Positions 56,353-64,000 of a stretch of 64,000 nt of DNA are shown here, one piece after another. Source of the stretch: CAIYEO01 sp037139575 (GTDB taxonomy: Bacteria > Patescibacteriota > Saccharimonadia > Saccharimonadales > UBA4665); contig JBAXGD010000002.1 of the NCBI GenBank assembly GCA_037139575.1, forward strand, positions 1 to 64,000, written 5' to 3'. Both the position numbers and the translations under genes were made by a program. Every line of letters begins with the position of its first letter. Within the stretch, counting starts at the first letter, position 1. The notes beneath the pieces are model-generated. The model did not search any database. It was not told where the DNA came from and was given only the letters and a program-made list of their open reading frames with translations.

Positions 56353-58527
56353 ATGGCTAAAAAGAAAAAACAAACAAGATCAAAAAAGAACCAACCCGCT
56401 GAAGGGGCAAATTTTTGGCCTCTAGCTGGCGGCATAATATTAATATTACTAGCTCTATTTGTTCTGCTTGGTGGCTTCGGCGGCGGCGGGCCATTGCCTA
56501 ACGGGCTTTTCCATGGAGCTTACTGGGCATTTGGCTGGGCAGCTTATTACCTACCAGCAGTACTTGTTTACTGTGGTGTTATGAAATTTATAACAGAGGA
56601 CAATAAAATTCCTCTCTCAAAACTAATGAGCATTCTTATATCGCTGATATCATTAACCACGTGGTTTTTCATTATAGGAGCTGTAAAAACTGATGGCGGT
56701 TGGATTTTGGGACACGGCGGAACTTTAGGTAAGTTAATCGGAAATGTTAGCTTAGTTGCGCTGACAAAAACACCAGCATCATTAGTATTCCTTTTACTAG
56801 CTATTTTATCCATGTTCTATGCTTTCGGCGTTTCACCAAAAGTTATTACTAAAATTGGTGACCTACTTAAGACCAAAGAAAAAGAACCCGATGCAGACTT
56901 ATCTACACTTAAAACAAGCTCAACATTTAAGCTTAATGAAGGTGTGCCGGTAGAGCATAGCGCTCCAAAGCCAAGACTTTCAAGCTTTAAAAATGCTGCT
57001 CAAAAAGTGAACCCAGATGACAAACAGCAAGCTCTTACAATTGCGAGAGATCCAGAATGGAAATTTCCTTCAATTAGCTTGCTTGATCAAAATCAGGACA
57101 AGGCTGATGCTGGAGACGTAGCAGGTAATGCTCAGACAATTCAGGACACTCTAGCCAATTTCAATATTGAAGTTGAGATGGAAGGGGCTAATGTTGGTCC
57201 AAGAGTTACTCAGTTTACCCTTAAGCCATCAACTGGAGTTAAGCTGACCAAGATAGTCAATCTTGAAACAAACTTAGCTTTAGATCTAGCAGCACACTCA
57301 ATAAGAATTGAAGCCCCAATCCCCGGCAAAAAAGCGGTTGGCGTTGAAGTGCCAAATATCAAACCGGCCATAGTAAGAGTTAGCTCATTACTAAAGTCAC
57401 GTGAATGGACAGACATATCTAGCCCACTTGGCATGATTATTGGTCGAGACATTACTGGAGCGCCAATTGTCTATGATTTAGCTAAAATGCCTCACTTATT
57501 AGTTGCTGGTCAAACCGGTTCAGGTAAGTCGGTTATGATTAATGACATCCTAACAAGTCTCCTCTACCACAATAGCCCAAGTGATTTGAAGCTAATCCTA
57601 GTTGACCCTAAGCAAGTAGAATTAGCTCCATATAATGACATTCCACATCTTCTAACACCTGTTATTAATGATCCAGAAAAATGTATTAGTGCACTTAAGT
57701 GGGCGGTAGCAGAGATGGAAAGAAGACTGAAGGCGCTTGCTGAAGTTGGTCGACGAAATATTGGTGAATATAACGATCTCAAAAAAGAAGAAGGAATGCC
57801 TTATATCGTTATTGTCATTGATGAGCTTGCAGATCTTATGATGATGGCTGCTAGAGACGTAGAAGCCCTAATTGTCAGACTTGCGCAGAAAGCCAGAGCC
57901 GTCGGTATTCATTTAGTCTTAGCTACCCAAAGACCTTCAGTAGACGTTATAACTGGACTAATTAAAGCCAACGTTCCAGCTAGAATTGCATTTACTGTGG
58001 CATCTCAAATAGATAGTCGAACAATTATTGATCAAATGGGTGCCGAGAAACTACTTGGTCAGGGAGATATGTTATTCCTAACTTCAGATATGCCTAAGCC
58101 AAAGCGTGTTCAGGCAGCATTTATCTCGGGCGATGAGACGGCTAAAGTTACAGATTTCATAAGATCTCAAAGACCTCCTCAATACGACGACGAAATTATT
58201 AGCCAACCAGTTCAGCTTAATGGTAAGGGTGGCATAGTTGCAGACTATGGCGCCAATGATGCTGATGATGAAATGTGGAAGGATGCATTGAGGGTTGTTA
58301 TAGAAGGCAAAAAAGCCAGCACGAGTTTACTCCAAAGAAGATTAAGGATTGGTTACGGTAGAGCTGCTAGGCTCATAGAAACCATGGAGGAGCAGGGAAT
58401 AATTGGTCCTGCAGATGGCCAGAGACCTCGTGAGGTACTCATAAGTAGCCTTGATGAAGTATTCGGTGGCGATAATGGATCCGGTGGAGCCGTAGAGCCT
58501 GCTGAGGCTGAAATAGACGAATCTTGA
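56353..58527 (+). CDS. ftsK: DNA translocase FtsK/SpoIIIE
   Basis: A 724-residue chromosome translocase acting at the division septum. The basic N-terminus is followed by about four membrane helices (about 20-40, 60-78, 95-115 and 140-160). A linker precedes the motor domain, which has GQTGSGKSVMINDIL (Walker A, about 395) and VIVIDELADLM (Walker B). The gamma winged-helix domain (TSLLQRRLRIGYGRAARLIETME) follows. The start is taken at ATG 56353, because a TATAAT lies 8 nt upstream; the alternative TTG six bases earlier is less likely. Confidence 0.95.
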   Translation: MAKKKKQTRSKKNQPAEGANFWPLAGGIILILLALFVLLGGFGGGGPLPNGLFHGAYWAFGWAAYYLPAVLVYCGVMKFITEDNKIPLSKLMSILISLISLTTWFFIIGAVKTDGGWILGHGGTLGKLIGNVSLVALTKTPASLVFLLLAILSMFYAFGVSPKVITKIGDLLKTKEKEPDADLSTLKTSSTFKLNEGVPVEHSAPKPRLSSFKNAAQKVNPDDKQQALTIARDPEWKFPSISLLDQNQDKADAGDVAGNAQTIQDTLANFNIEVEMEGANVGPRVTQFTLKPSTGVKLTKIVNLETNLALDLAAHSIRIEAPIPGKKAVGVEVPNIKPAIVRVSSLLKSREWTDISSPLGMIIGRDITGAPIVYDLAKMPHLLVAGQTGSGKSVMINDILTSLLYHNSPSDLKLILVDPKQVELAPYNDIPHLLTPVINDPEKCISALKWAVAEMERRLKALAEVGRRNIGEYNDLKKEEGMPYIVIVIDELADLMMMAARDVEALIVRLAQKARAVGIHLVLATQRPSVDVITGLIKANVPARIAFTVASQIDSRTIIDQMGAEKLLGQGDMLFLTSDMPKPKRVQAAFISGDETAKVTDFIRSQRPPQYDDEIISQPVQLNGKGGIVADYGANDADDEMWKDALRVVIEGKKASTSLLQRRLRIGYGRAARLIETMEEQGIIGPADGQRPREVLISSLDEVFGGDNGSGGAVEPAEAEIDES

Positions 58528-58552
58528 CCAACAGGGGTGAGTACGCTATAAT
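58524..58552 (+). promoter_or_regulatory. Promoter of rpsF-ssb-rpsR
   Basis: TTGACC (58524-58529, overlapping the ftsK stop), 17 bp, TATAAT (58547-58552). The leader to the rpsF ATG is about 65 nt. Confidence 0.8.
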
Positions 58553-58620
58553 ATGGATATTATTAACTCAGGCTTATAACTTAAGGTATATAGGCTTATT
58601 AACCAGAAGGAGAAAGACTC

Positions 58621-59034
58621 ATGAATCAATACGAAATTGGATTACTTTTTGATCCGGGATTAGAAGTAGATATTGAAAAAGCTACCGGTATTGTAGAAAA
58701 GATTTTCAAAGACAATGGTGCCAAAATTTCCAAAGTGGATAATTGGGGCAAGAAAAAATTGGCTTACACAATCAAGAAGCAAGACCACGCTATTTACGTA
58801 TTCTATACTCTAGAGATTCCAGCATTGTCAGTCATTAAGATTGAAAAAGTGCTAAACATCACCGAAGAAGTATTGCGTTTCATCATAGTTCGTCCAGATC
58901 TTAAGAAGATGGCTAGAGCTGAAGCTGCTCAGGCTGAACGAAAGAAGAAGCAAGCTGAACGTAGTGGAAGTGATTCTTCAAAAGAAGAAAAAACCACTGC
59001 AAAAAAGACCGACGATTCTAAATCAGATGTATAA
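58621..59034 (+). CDS. rpsF: Ribosomal protein S6
   Basis: A 137-residue 30S protein that pairs with S18. It begins MNQYEIGLLFDPGLEVDIEK and has NWGKKKLAYTIKKQDHAIYVFY and EVLRFIIVRPDLKK. The last ~40 residues are a charged Lys/Glu/Ser tail. A strong AGAAGGAG ribosome-binding site precedes it. rpsF-ssb-rpsR is the conserved bacterial order. Confidence 0.95.
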   Translation: MNQYEIGLLFDPGLEVDIEKATGIVEKIFKDNGAKISKVDNWGKKKLAYTIKKQDHAIYVFYTLEIPALSVIKIEKVLNITEEVLRFIIVRPDLKKMARAEAAQAERKKKQAERSGSDSSKEEKTTAKKTDDSKSDV

Positions 59035-59059
59035 TAGGGCTTAAAGAGGAGAATTAATT

Positions 59060-59524
59060 ATGGCGAAAAGTATTAACCAAGTAATGTTAATGGGTAACTT
59101 AACAAGAGACCCTGAACTTAGACAGATCCCAAGCGGACAATCTGTATGTAGTTTCAGCCTTGCGCTTAATAGAAGCTATAAAGATGCTAGTGGTGAGTGG
59201 AAAGAAGCAACTGACTATATAGATGTTGTAGCTTGGGCAAATCTCGGCGAAAGAGTTGCACAATATGTAACAAAAGGCCGTAGAGTATTGGTCCAAGGAA
59301 AACTTCAGAGTCGCAGCTGGGAACAGGATGGAGCTAAGCGAAGCAAAGTAGAAGTACTGGCGAGCGATGTAACATTTCTAGACTCTAGAGGTGGTCCAGA
59401 AGCAGAACCAAGAGATAATGATTCTCAAGGCGCTCCAGCAAGCAAGAAGCCTGCTAAGGAAGAAAGCGTAGTCATCGATGATATAGGTGACGAACCAATT
59501 AATTTAGACGATATACCATTTTAA
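59060..59524 (+). CDS. ssb: Single-stranded DNA-binding protein
   Basis: A 154-residue SSB. The OB-fold (about 5-105) contains NQVMLMGNLTRDPELRQIPSG and ATDYIDVVAWANLGERVAQYV. The tail from 110 on is acidic and ends in DDIPF, the conserved partner-binding tip. AGAGGAG upstream is its ribosome-binding site. Confidence 0.97.
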   Translation: MAKSINQVMLMGNLTRDPELRQIPSGQSVCSFSLALNRSYKDASGEWKEATDYIDVVAWANLGERVAQYVTKGRRVLVQGKLQSRSWEQDGAKRSKVEVLASDVTFLDSRGGPEAEPRDNDSQGAPASKKPAKEESVVIDDIGDEPINLDDIPF

Positions 59525-59535
59525 GGAGATAGATA

Positions 59536-59739
59536 ATGGCAAAGATTTTTAAACAGCAATCAGACTCAACATATTTTGAGTACAAAGATTACAAGAACCT
59601 ACAGAGATTTGTTGACATCTATGGGCAGATTGAATCTCGAAAAAAGACTGGCTTAACTGAAAGTCAGCAAAGGCAACTTGCTAAGGCTATAAAGCGAGCA
59701 AGACACTTAGCACTATTACCATTTGTTGCTAATAACTAA
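59536..59739 (+). CDS. rpsR: Ribosomal protein S18
   Basis: A 67-residue 30S protein. FEYKDYKNLQRFVDIYGQIE and KKTGLTESQQRQLAKAIKRARHLALLPF are the S18 signature. It is shorter than typical at the N-terminus, with no cysteine. It has a good AAGGAGA ribosome-binding site. Confidence 0.95.
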   Translation: MAKIFKQQSDSTYFEYKDYKNLQRFVDIYGQIESRKKTGLTESQQRQLAKAIKRARHLALLPFVANN

Positions 59740-59760
59740 ATAGTTCAATAGGCAATCACA

Positions 59761-60324
59761 ATGGCTTTAAGTAACACTGAATTGAAAAAAGGTACAGTCT
59801 TCCAGATGGATGGCGTGCCGTATAAAGTCATAGACTACTCTCAAAAAGTAGTTGGACGTGGCGGTTCTATTGTTAATGTTAAAATTAAAAGCTTAATTGA
59901 TGGCAAGGTAATGGAAAAAACTGTTAAAGGCAGTGAATCTATCGAGAGAGCTGAAGTTAATAGCTTAAATGTTCAGTATTTATATAATGACGGAACAAAA
60001 TTCTATTTCATGAATCTAGATAATTACGATCAATTCGAAGTACTAGCAGAAGACATAGAAGAGCAAGTTGACTATCTAAAAGAGGGCGATAAAGTTACCG
60101 CTCAATTCTTTAATGATCAGCTTATCGGTATTGAGCTACCAAAAACTATAGCTCTTGAAGTTACCTATGCTGAAAATGTAGTTAAGGGTGATACAACATC
60201 GAATGTGCTCAAAGATGCTACCGTAGAGACAGGAAAGATTATTAAAGTTCCAGCTTTCGTTAAAACTGGCGATGTAATAAAAATAAATACCGAAACTGGA
60301 TCTTACTTAGAAAGAGTTAAGTAG
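59761..60324 (+). CDS. efp: Elongation factor P
   Basis: A 187-residue EF-P that helps ribosomes through polyproline stretches. The KOW-like domain I begins LSNTELKKGTVFQMDGVPYKV and is followed by two OB domains. The tip loop, which in E. coli is PGKGQ with the modified Lys34, reads VVGRGGS, putting Arg33 at the tip. It lies 21 bp after rpsR. Confidence 0.95.
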   Translation: MALSNTELKKGTVFQMDGVPYKVIDYSQKVVGRGGSIVNVKIKSLIDGKVMEKTVKGSESIERAEVNSLNVQYLYNDGTKFYFMNLDNYDQFEVLAEDIEEQVDYLKEGDKVTAQFFNDQLIGIELPKTIALEVTYAENVVKGDTTSNVLKDATVETGKIIKVPAFVKTGDVIKINTETGSYLERVK

Positions 60325-60339
60325 GGAACTGCTGCTTTT

Positions 60340-60903
60340 ATGGCTGATCTAGAATATGTTGGTCGTGGCGGTCTTAAAATACAGAGCGTAGCTAACAAGC
60401 TAGGCCTTAATTTTAGAGATAAAATCGTTCTGGATGTGGGTAGTTCAACAGGCGGATTTACAGACTTTGCTTTGCAACATGGAGCTTTGAAGGTAATTGC
60501 TGTCGATCTTGGAGTGATGCAACTACATAAGTCACTAAGGATTAACCCTAAGGTTGAGATTCACGAAAAAACAGATATTTTATCCGTAAAAGAATTATCT
60601 GGTGAGCCAGACATTATACTAATGGACTTATCGTTCGTATCATTAAGAAACATACTCCCTGGAATGCTAAATATAATACCGAAAAAAGCTGAAATGGCAG
60701 TGCTAGTAAAGCCTCAATTTGAAGCAAGTAGAGATGAAAAAATTAAAGGAATTATCAAGAATGATAGAATTAGGCGCCAAATACTCAAAGATTTTGAGTC
60801 TTGGGCATCTAAATATTTCATTATTCTCGATAAGGCTGATTCTGAAATACACGGTTCGAAGGGTAATAGTGAAAGATTTTATCTTTTAAAGAAAGTTTCT
60901 TAG
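60340..60903 (+). CDS. TlyA-like rRNA methyltransferase without S4 domain
   Basis: A 187-residue RrmJ/FtsJ-fold methyltransferase. YVGRGGLKIQSVANKLGLNF is the TlyA linker motif, LDVGSSTGGFTDFALQHGA is the SAM site, and MDLSFVSLRNILP and VLVKPQFEA complete the TlyA pattern. Typical TlyA proteins (about 260-270 residues) begin with an S4 RNA-binding domain, which is absent here. It would methylate rRNA ribose. It overlaps the convergent Crp/Fnr gene by 18 bp. Confidence 0.85.
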   Translation: MADLEYVGRGGLKIQSVANKLGLNFRDKIVLDVGSSTGGFTDFALQHGALKVIAVDLGVMQLHKSLRINPKVEIHEKTDILSVKELSGEPDIILMDLSFVSLRNILPGMLNIIPKKAEMAVLVKPQFEASRDEKIKGIIKNDRIRRQILKDFESWASKYFIILDKADSEIHGSKGNSERFYLLKKVS

Positions 60904-61539
60904 TTTTTCTGGATTAATTAGAAGAATATATGAATTATGCTTCGATATTAGTTTTTGTCTCTCTAGAATTGCCAGTTGTCTACCCGTAGTTTCTCTTGTG
61001 GCATTGATAGAACTTGCAATATCTTGTTGCCTTAAGGGCACACTTATTGAAATTGCTCCCGAGTCATCTAATTTTTCACCGAATCTTTCAGCACAAGTCA
61101 GTAGGTAAGATATTAGTCTTTCTCTAACTGTTCTATATTCAAGATTTAAGATTCTCTCTGAATGATTCTTATACATTTCAGTAACCATATCGACAATTGG
61201 TAGACTCAAGTTAGGGTCAGACTGTATGTCTTTGAGAAAGGTTTCTCTGTCAATACAGTAAACAGCAGTTGGCTCTAGAGCAGTATAGATAATTTTTCTA
61301 TCTTCACCAGTTATGGCCCAGGTTATTCCCAAGAACTCTCCAGCCTTACGGATAACAAGCAAATTTTCTTCACCATATTTTGTTATGTCGTAGGCTTTAA
61401 CTAAACCACTATCAATAAATAAAATTCCCGGCGGAGTTTCGCCGGGCCTGATGATAAATTCCCCCTTAGTGTAAGTCGTTTTCTTCGCCCGACGGAAAAG
61501 ATCTATCAGGGAAGCTTTCTGTTTATCAGAGGCTAACAT
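60886..61539 (-). CDS. Crp/Fnr-family transcriptional regulator
   Basis: A 217-residue protein. A cyclic-nucleotide-binding-type beta barrel (about 15-120; FIIRPGETPPGILFIDSGLVK) is followed by a dimerisation helix and a C-terminal helix-turn-helix (LRQQDIASSINATRETTGRQLAILE). No Fnr-type N-terminal Cys cluster is present, so it is not an iron-sulfur oxygen sensor. The ligand is unknown. It is divergent from a PH-domain gene. Confidence 0.9.
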   Translation of the reverse strand: MLASDKQKASLIDLFRRAKKTTYTKGEFIIRPGETPPGILFIDSGLVKAYDITKYGEENLLVIRKAGEFLGITWAITGEDRKIIYTALEPTAVYCIDRETFLKDIQSDPNLSLPIVDMVTEMYKNHSERILNLEYRTVRERLISYLLTCAERFGEKLDDSGAISISVPLRQQDIASSINATRETTGRQLAILERQKLISKHNSYILLINPEKLRNFL

Positions 61540-61669
61540 AAATTCATTATGACAGAACTAGGGTTATAGGGCAAATATGTGACCAATATCTCTCAGTTTT
61601 GGTGAGCAATCTAACATACATGATTCACTAAGAAGACTAATATATAGATAGGAATAGGAGGGTAGCGAC

Positions 61670-62392
61670 ATGGTGAGCATGAGAACCGTAGAAGAACAGC
61701 TCAGACTTTCGGGTAGCCGAATAGGCCTTTGGGGGAGATCTGAAGTAAAAGAGCTCTGTAATGTTTTATTACCAGGGGAAGAGATCAGAGACTGTGTTAA
61801 TGGCCACTATCTAAATGGTTTTGCTATGCTGTGTGCGACAAATCAAAGGATAATTTTGATTGATTCAAAACCTATGTTCTTAACGGTTGAAGATGTCAGG
61901 TATGACATGATAGCCGCGATAGATTATTCACACAGATTGCTTGATTCGACCATTAAAGTATTCACTCCAACAAAGACCCTGAACTTCACGAGTTGGAATA
62001 TCCAGCGCCTAAGAAGATTATCTATGAGTGCACAGCAACATGTGCTTGCAATTAGGCAGTTCCAGCAAGCCCACTCACAAGCTTTTTCTCAGACCTATCA
62101 GCAAAATCCTCAACCGAGACCGATTACCCCAACGCCTATATATGCGCCCGTAAATCAGCTGGCAAGTAAGCCAATGTCATATTTTGTAGAAAATAATGAT
62201 GAAAAATATTCAATTGCAGCACTGGCTGTCAATCATGCGATGACTGATACTAGCAGTAATGAAAATTTGAACCCAGTAGCAGAAACGGGAATTAATGGTT
62301 TGTCATCTTATCCAGTCAATCCATTCATTAAATCATCATTTAGTTCGAGGAATAGGCAATGGCCAAGACAAGGCCTAATAACTAGACGTTAA
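61670..62392 (+). CDS. Bacterial PH-domain protein, 240 aa
   Basis: The N-terminal ~115 residues (LLPGEEIRDCVNGHYLNGFAMLCATNQRIILID, then MIAAIDYSHRLLDSTIKVFTP) form a YokE-type bacterial PH domain; the C-terminal half is Gln/Ser/Pro/Asn-rich and low-complexity. The role is unknown. AGGAGG at 61656-61661 is 8 nt before the ATG. It overlaps the convergent ychF gene by 11 bp. Confidence 0.65.
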   Translation: MVSMRTVEEQLRLSGSRIGLWGRSEVKELCNVLLPGEEIRDCVNGHYLNGFAMLCATNQRIILIDSKPMFLTVEDVRYDMIAAIDYSHRLLDSTIKVFTPTKTLNFTSWNIQRLRRLSMSAQQHVLAIRQFQQAHSQAFSQTYQQNPQPRPITPTPIYAPVNQLASKPMSYFVENNDEKYSIAALAVNHAMTDTSSNENLNPVAETGINGLSSYPVNPFIKSSFSSRNRQWPRQGLITRR

Positions 62393-63464
62393 ATCGAAAT
62401 TCGACAACGTCATCGGGTTTCATGACATATGTCTTGCCTTCAGTTCTAACCTTGCCGCTAGCTTTAGCAGACTGCATTGAGCCAGTACTAATTAGATCAT
62501 TGTAGTCGACTACTTCTGCAGCAATAAAACCCTTCTCGAAGTCACCGTGAATAACTCCAGCGGCCTGTGGAGCAGTATTGCCAGAGTTTATGGTCCAAGC
62601 TCTAACTTCTTTTTCACCAGCCGTTAAATAACTTTGAAGACCCAGTGTCGAATAGGCAATTTTAATTAATATACTTAGGCCATTCTCTGTCTGACCATAG
62701 CTTTCCAGTAATTCTTGAGCATCTAATTTATCTAGCCCCCTGAGTTCATTTTCTAGTTTGGCTGAAATGAACACAGAAGGGTAGTTTGGTACTATATTTG
62801 AAAGTTCTTGTTTTTTGGAACCATCACTTAAGTCATTCTCGTCAATGTTGAATAAAAATATTTGCGGCTTCAAGGATAATAATTGTAGGTCTACAAGATC
62901 TGAGAAATCTTCATTGGGCAGGGAGTTTGGCATAATTCCTTGGTCTAAATATTCCCTCACTTTTTTAATTTGTTCAACAACTATGCGAACCTTTGGATCT
63001 GACCTAGCTTCTTTCTCTAATTTAGAAAGTCTTTTATCTATAGACTGTAAATCTGCAAGCATTAATTCGGTATTAATAACTTCAATATCCTTTTCGGGAT
63101 TATGGTCTTCATCTACGTGCTGTATATTTGAATCACTGAAAGCCCTTACGACGTGAACTATTAGTGCCGTAGCTCTAATATGACCCAGGAACTGATTACC
63201 TAAACCTTCACCTTTTGATGCTCCCGCAACAAGACCGGCAATATCTGTAAATGTAACAGTCGCAGGAATTATTTTATTTGTCTTGTATAGGTCAGCTAAT
63301 ACTTGGAGTCTGTCGTCAGGAACTGCCACTGTTCCGCTATTTGGTTCAATTGTTGCAAAAGGGTAGTTTGCGGCTAGGGCATTTCCGTCGGTGAGTATGT
63401 TGAAAAGAGTTGATTTTCCAACATTTGGAAGGCCGACTATTCCGATTTCGAGACTTTTAGACAT
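62382..63464 (-). CDS. ychF: Redox-regulated ATPase/GTPase YchF
   Basis: A 360-residue Obg-family protein that binds the ribosome. The G1 motif GIVGLPNVGKSTLFN lies at about 7-21, with FTDIAGLVAGASKGEGLGNQFL (G3 and switch), FLFNIDEND and a C-terminal TGS domain (MKPDDVVEFRFNV). The G4 is NxxE-like (NIDENDL), as in YchF proteins, which prefer ATP. Confidence 0.96.
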   Translation of the reverse strand: MSKSLEIGIVGLPNVGKSTLFNILTDGNALAANYPFATIEPNSGTVAVPDDRLQVLADLYKTNKIIPATVTFTDIAGLVAGASKGEGLGNQFLGHIRATALIVHVVRAFSDSNIQHVDEDHNPEKDIEVINTELMLADLQSIDKRLSKLEKEARSDPKVRIVVEQIKKVREYLDQGIMPNSLPNEDFSDLVDLQLLSLKPQIFLFNIDENDLSDGSKKQELSNIVPNYPSVFISAKLENELRGLDKLDAQELLESYGQTENGLSILIKIAYSTLGLQSYLTAGEKEVRAWTINSGNTAPQAAGVIHGDFEKGFIAAEVVDYNDLISTGSMQSAKASGKVRTEGKTYVMKPDDVVEFRFNV

Positions 63465-63508
63465 AATCTAAATTGTAACAGATACAGAGTTTGCAAGGAA
63501 ATATATAC

Positions 63509-63537
63509 TCGACAAAAAGACAAGAATATGCTAATGT
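63509..63537 (+). promoter_or_regulatory. Extended -10 promoter of the Fic-type gene
   Basis: TCGACA (63509-63514), 17 bp, TAATGT (63532-63537), with TGC just before the -10. The same arrangement occurs before the 545-aa gene. Confidence 0.5.
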
Positions 63538-63562
63538 ATAAGAGTAAATTTAAAATAAAATT

Positions 63563-64000
63563 ATGTCAGAAAAGATAGAAGCAGATCATTTCCCAGAAAT
63601 AGCAGATAACGGCAAGGGGTTCCACCGTTTAGAATTATTGGGAATAGACGAACAATTAGCCGATCCTGGACAAAGACGTGAGTTATTTTCAAGCATGTCG
63701 AATGAAGATTTTCAAAGAATGTTTGGTTATGTAAATTCTATTACTAGGGGAGAAAGTATTTCATATGATTATGAGGATGGTCAGCTTCCACTCCATCCGA
63801 CCCCCAAACTCGAAGATAAATCTAGATTAATGGAAAGAACTTACGATGCTGTTAGGGAAATAGCTCAAGACGAATCATTGGACGAACGGACTGCTTTAAG
63901 GCGAGCAGGTCTAACTATGGCTGGAGCGATAAATTTGATCCATCCTAAGAAAAACGGCAATGGCAGAACGGCTAGAGCATTACATTATCTAATTGAGTTT
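63563..64000 (+). CDS. Fic/Fido-domain protein, partial
   Basis: The first 146 residues of a gene cut by the window's right edge. The protein starts MSEKIEADHFPEIADNGKGF and has an acidic helical N-terminus of about 125 residues. Near the end is HPKKNGNGRTARALHYLIEF, the Fic active-site motif (HPF-x-[D/E]-GNGR-x-x-R). The catalytic His, the GNGR loop and the last Arg are conserved, but Lys replaces Phe and Asn replaces the metal-binding Asp/Glu. Fic proteins transfer AMP or other nucleotides to target proteins. It may be an active enzyme with altered chemistry, or inactive. Confidence 0.65.
   Translation, partial: MSEKIEADHFPEIADNGKGFHRLELLGIDEQLADPGQRRELFSSMSNEDFQRMFGYVNSITRGESISYDYEDGQLPLHPTPKLEDKSRLMERTYDAVREIAQDESLDERTALRRAGLTMAGAINLIHPKKNGNGRTARALHYLIEF

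Noticed and set aside
61540..61669. Possible Crp/Fnr binding site (TGTGA...TCAC-like) between the divergent genes
   Set aside because: The half-sites are not symmetric or correctly spaced; only isolated GTGA/TCAC words are present.

Overview
The window is a compact, AT-rich bacterial chromosome segment (roughly 36-37% GC by eye) that most resembles Patescibacteria/CPR, probably Candidatus Saccharibacteria. The clues are a tandem array of small VirB2/TrbC-like pilin genes beside PrgI- and TrbL-like type IV secretion genes, slimmed-down versions of core proteins (TlyA-like methyltransferase without its S4 domain, DnaG without zinc ligands, a family-4-like uracil-DNA glycosylase without most of its Fe-S cysteines), many genes that start 6-9 nt after a -10 box (probable leaderless transcripts), and many long Saccharibacteria-type genes of unknown function. 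TGA is used as a normal stop codon, so this is not a UGA-recoding CPR lineage. The taxonomic placement is inference from gene content, not from a marker gene tree.

Layout. 1-5.4 kb: a secretion/conjugation locus. On the minus strand are the start of a PrgI-like gene and a 768-aa TrbL/VirB6-like protein; divergent from it are six small two-helix pilin-like proteins, closed by a strong terminator. 5.4-14.5 kb: Hsp20, two tRNA-Ser genes, a cell-envelope group (PIG-V-like mannosyltransferase, GT2 glycosyltransferase, L,D-transpeptidase, cardiolipin synthase), a metallo-beta-lactamase-fold protein, and tRNA-Arg(GCG) divergent from tRNA-Ser(CGA). 14.6-24.6 kb: a 1024-aa helical protein ending in a candidate clan-CD (caspase/CHAT-like) domain, a helix-turn-helix/HAD fusion, valS, tsaD, a MurE-family ligase and a DDAH-like amidinotransferase. 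24.6-30.8 kb: groES-groEL behind a CIRCE-like operator, a SIS-domain sugar-phosphate isomerase, a DUF1361 membrane protein and argS.

30.7-34.4 kb is the clearest accessory region: about 3.2 kb of foreign-looking DNA between two identical 227-bp direct repeats that duplicate the argS 3' end and mscL 5' end. It carries a RelB/YafQ-like toxin-antitoxin pair, a 9-bp-periodic GTAAAC/GTTTAC array, and a 658-aa protein whose last ~37 codons are abruptly GC-rich and adenine-poor (about 69% G+C and 9% A by hand count), which looks like a diversity-generating retroelement variable region with no reverse transcriptase in view.

34.3-48 kb: mscL, msrB, an HxlR regulator facing an FMN reductase, orn, then a replication/transcription/repair run (dnaG, rpoD, a P-loop kinase, polA, mutM, holA, rpsT). 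48-56.3 kb: a degenerate DHH-like protein, then truB-rpsO-pnp (same order as in E. coli, with a long hairpin leader before pnp), a UDG and RNase J. 56.3-64 kb: ftsK, rpsF-ssb-rpsR, efp, a TlyA-like methyltransferase, a Crp/Fnr regulator, a PH-domain protein, ychF, and the start of a Fic-domain gene cut by the window edge. Many convergent pairs overlap at their 3' ends, which shows how tightly the genome is packed.
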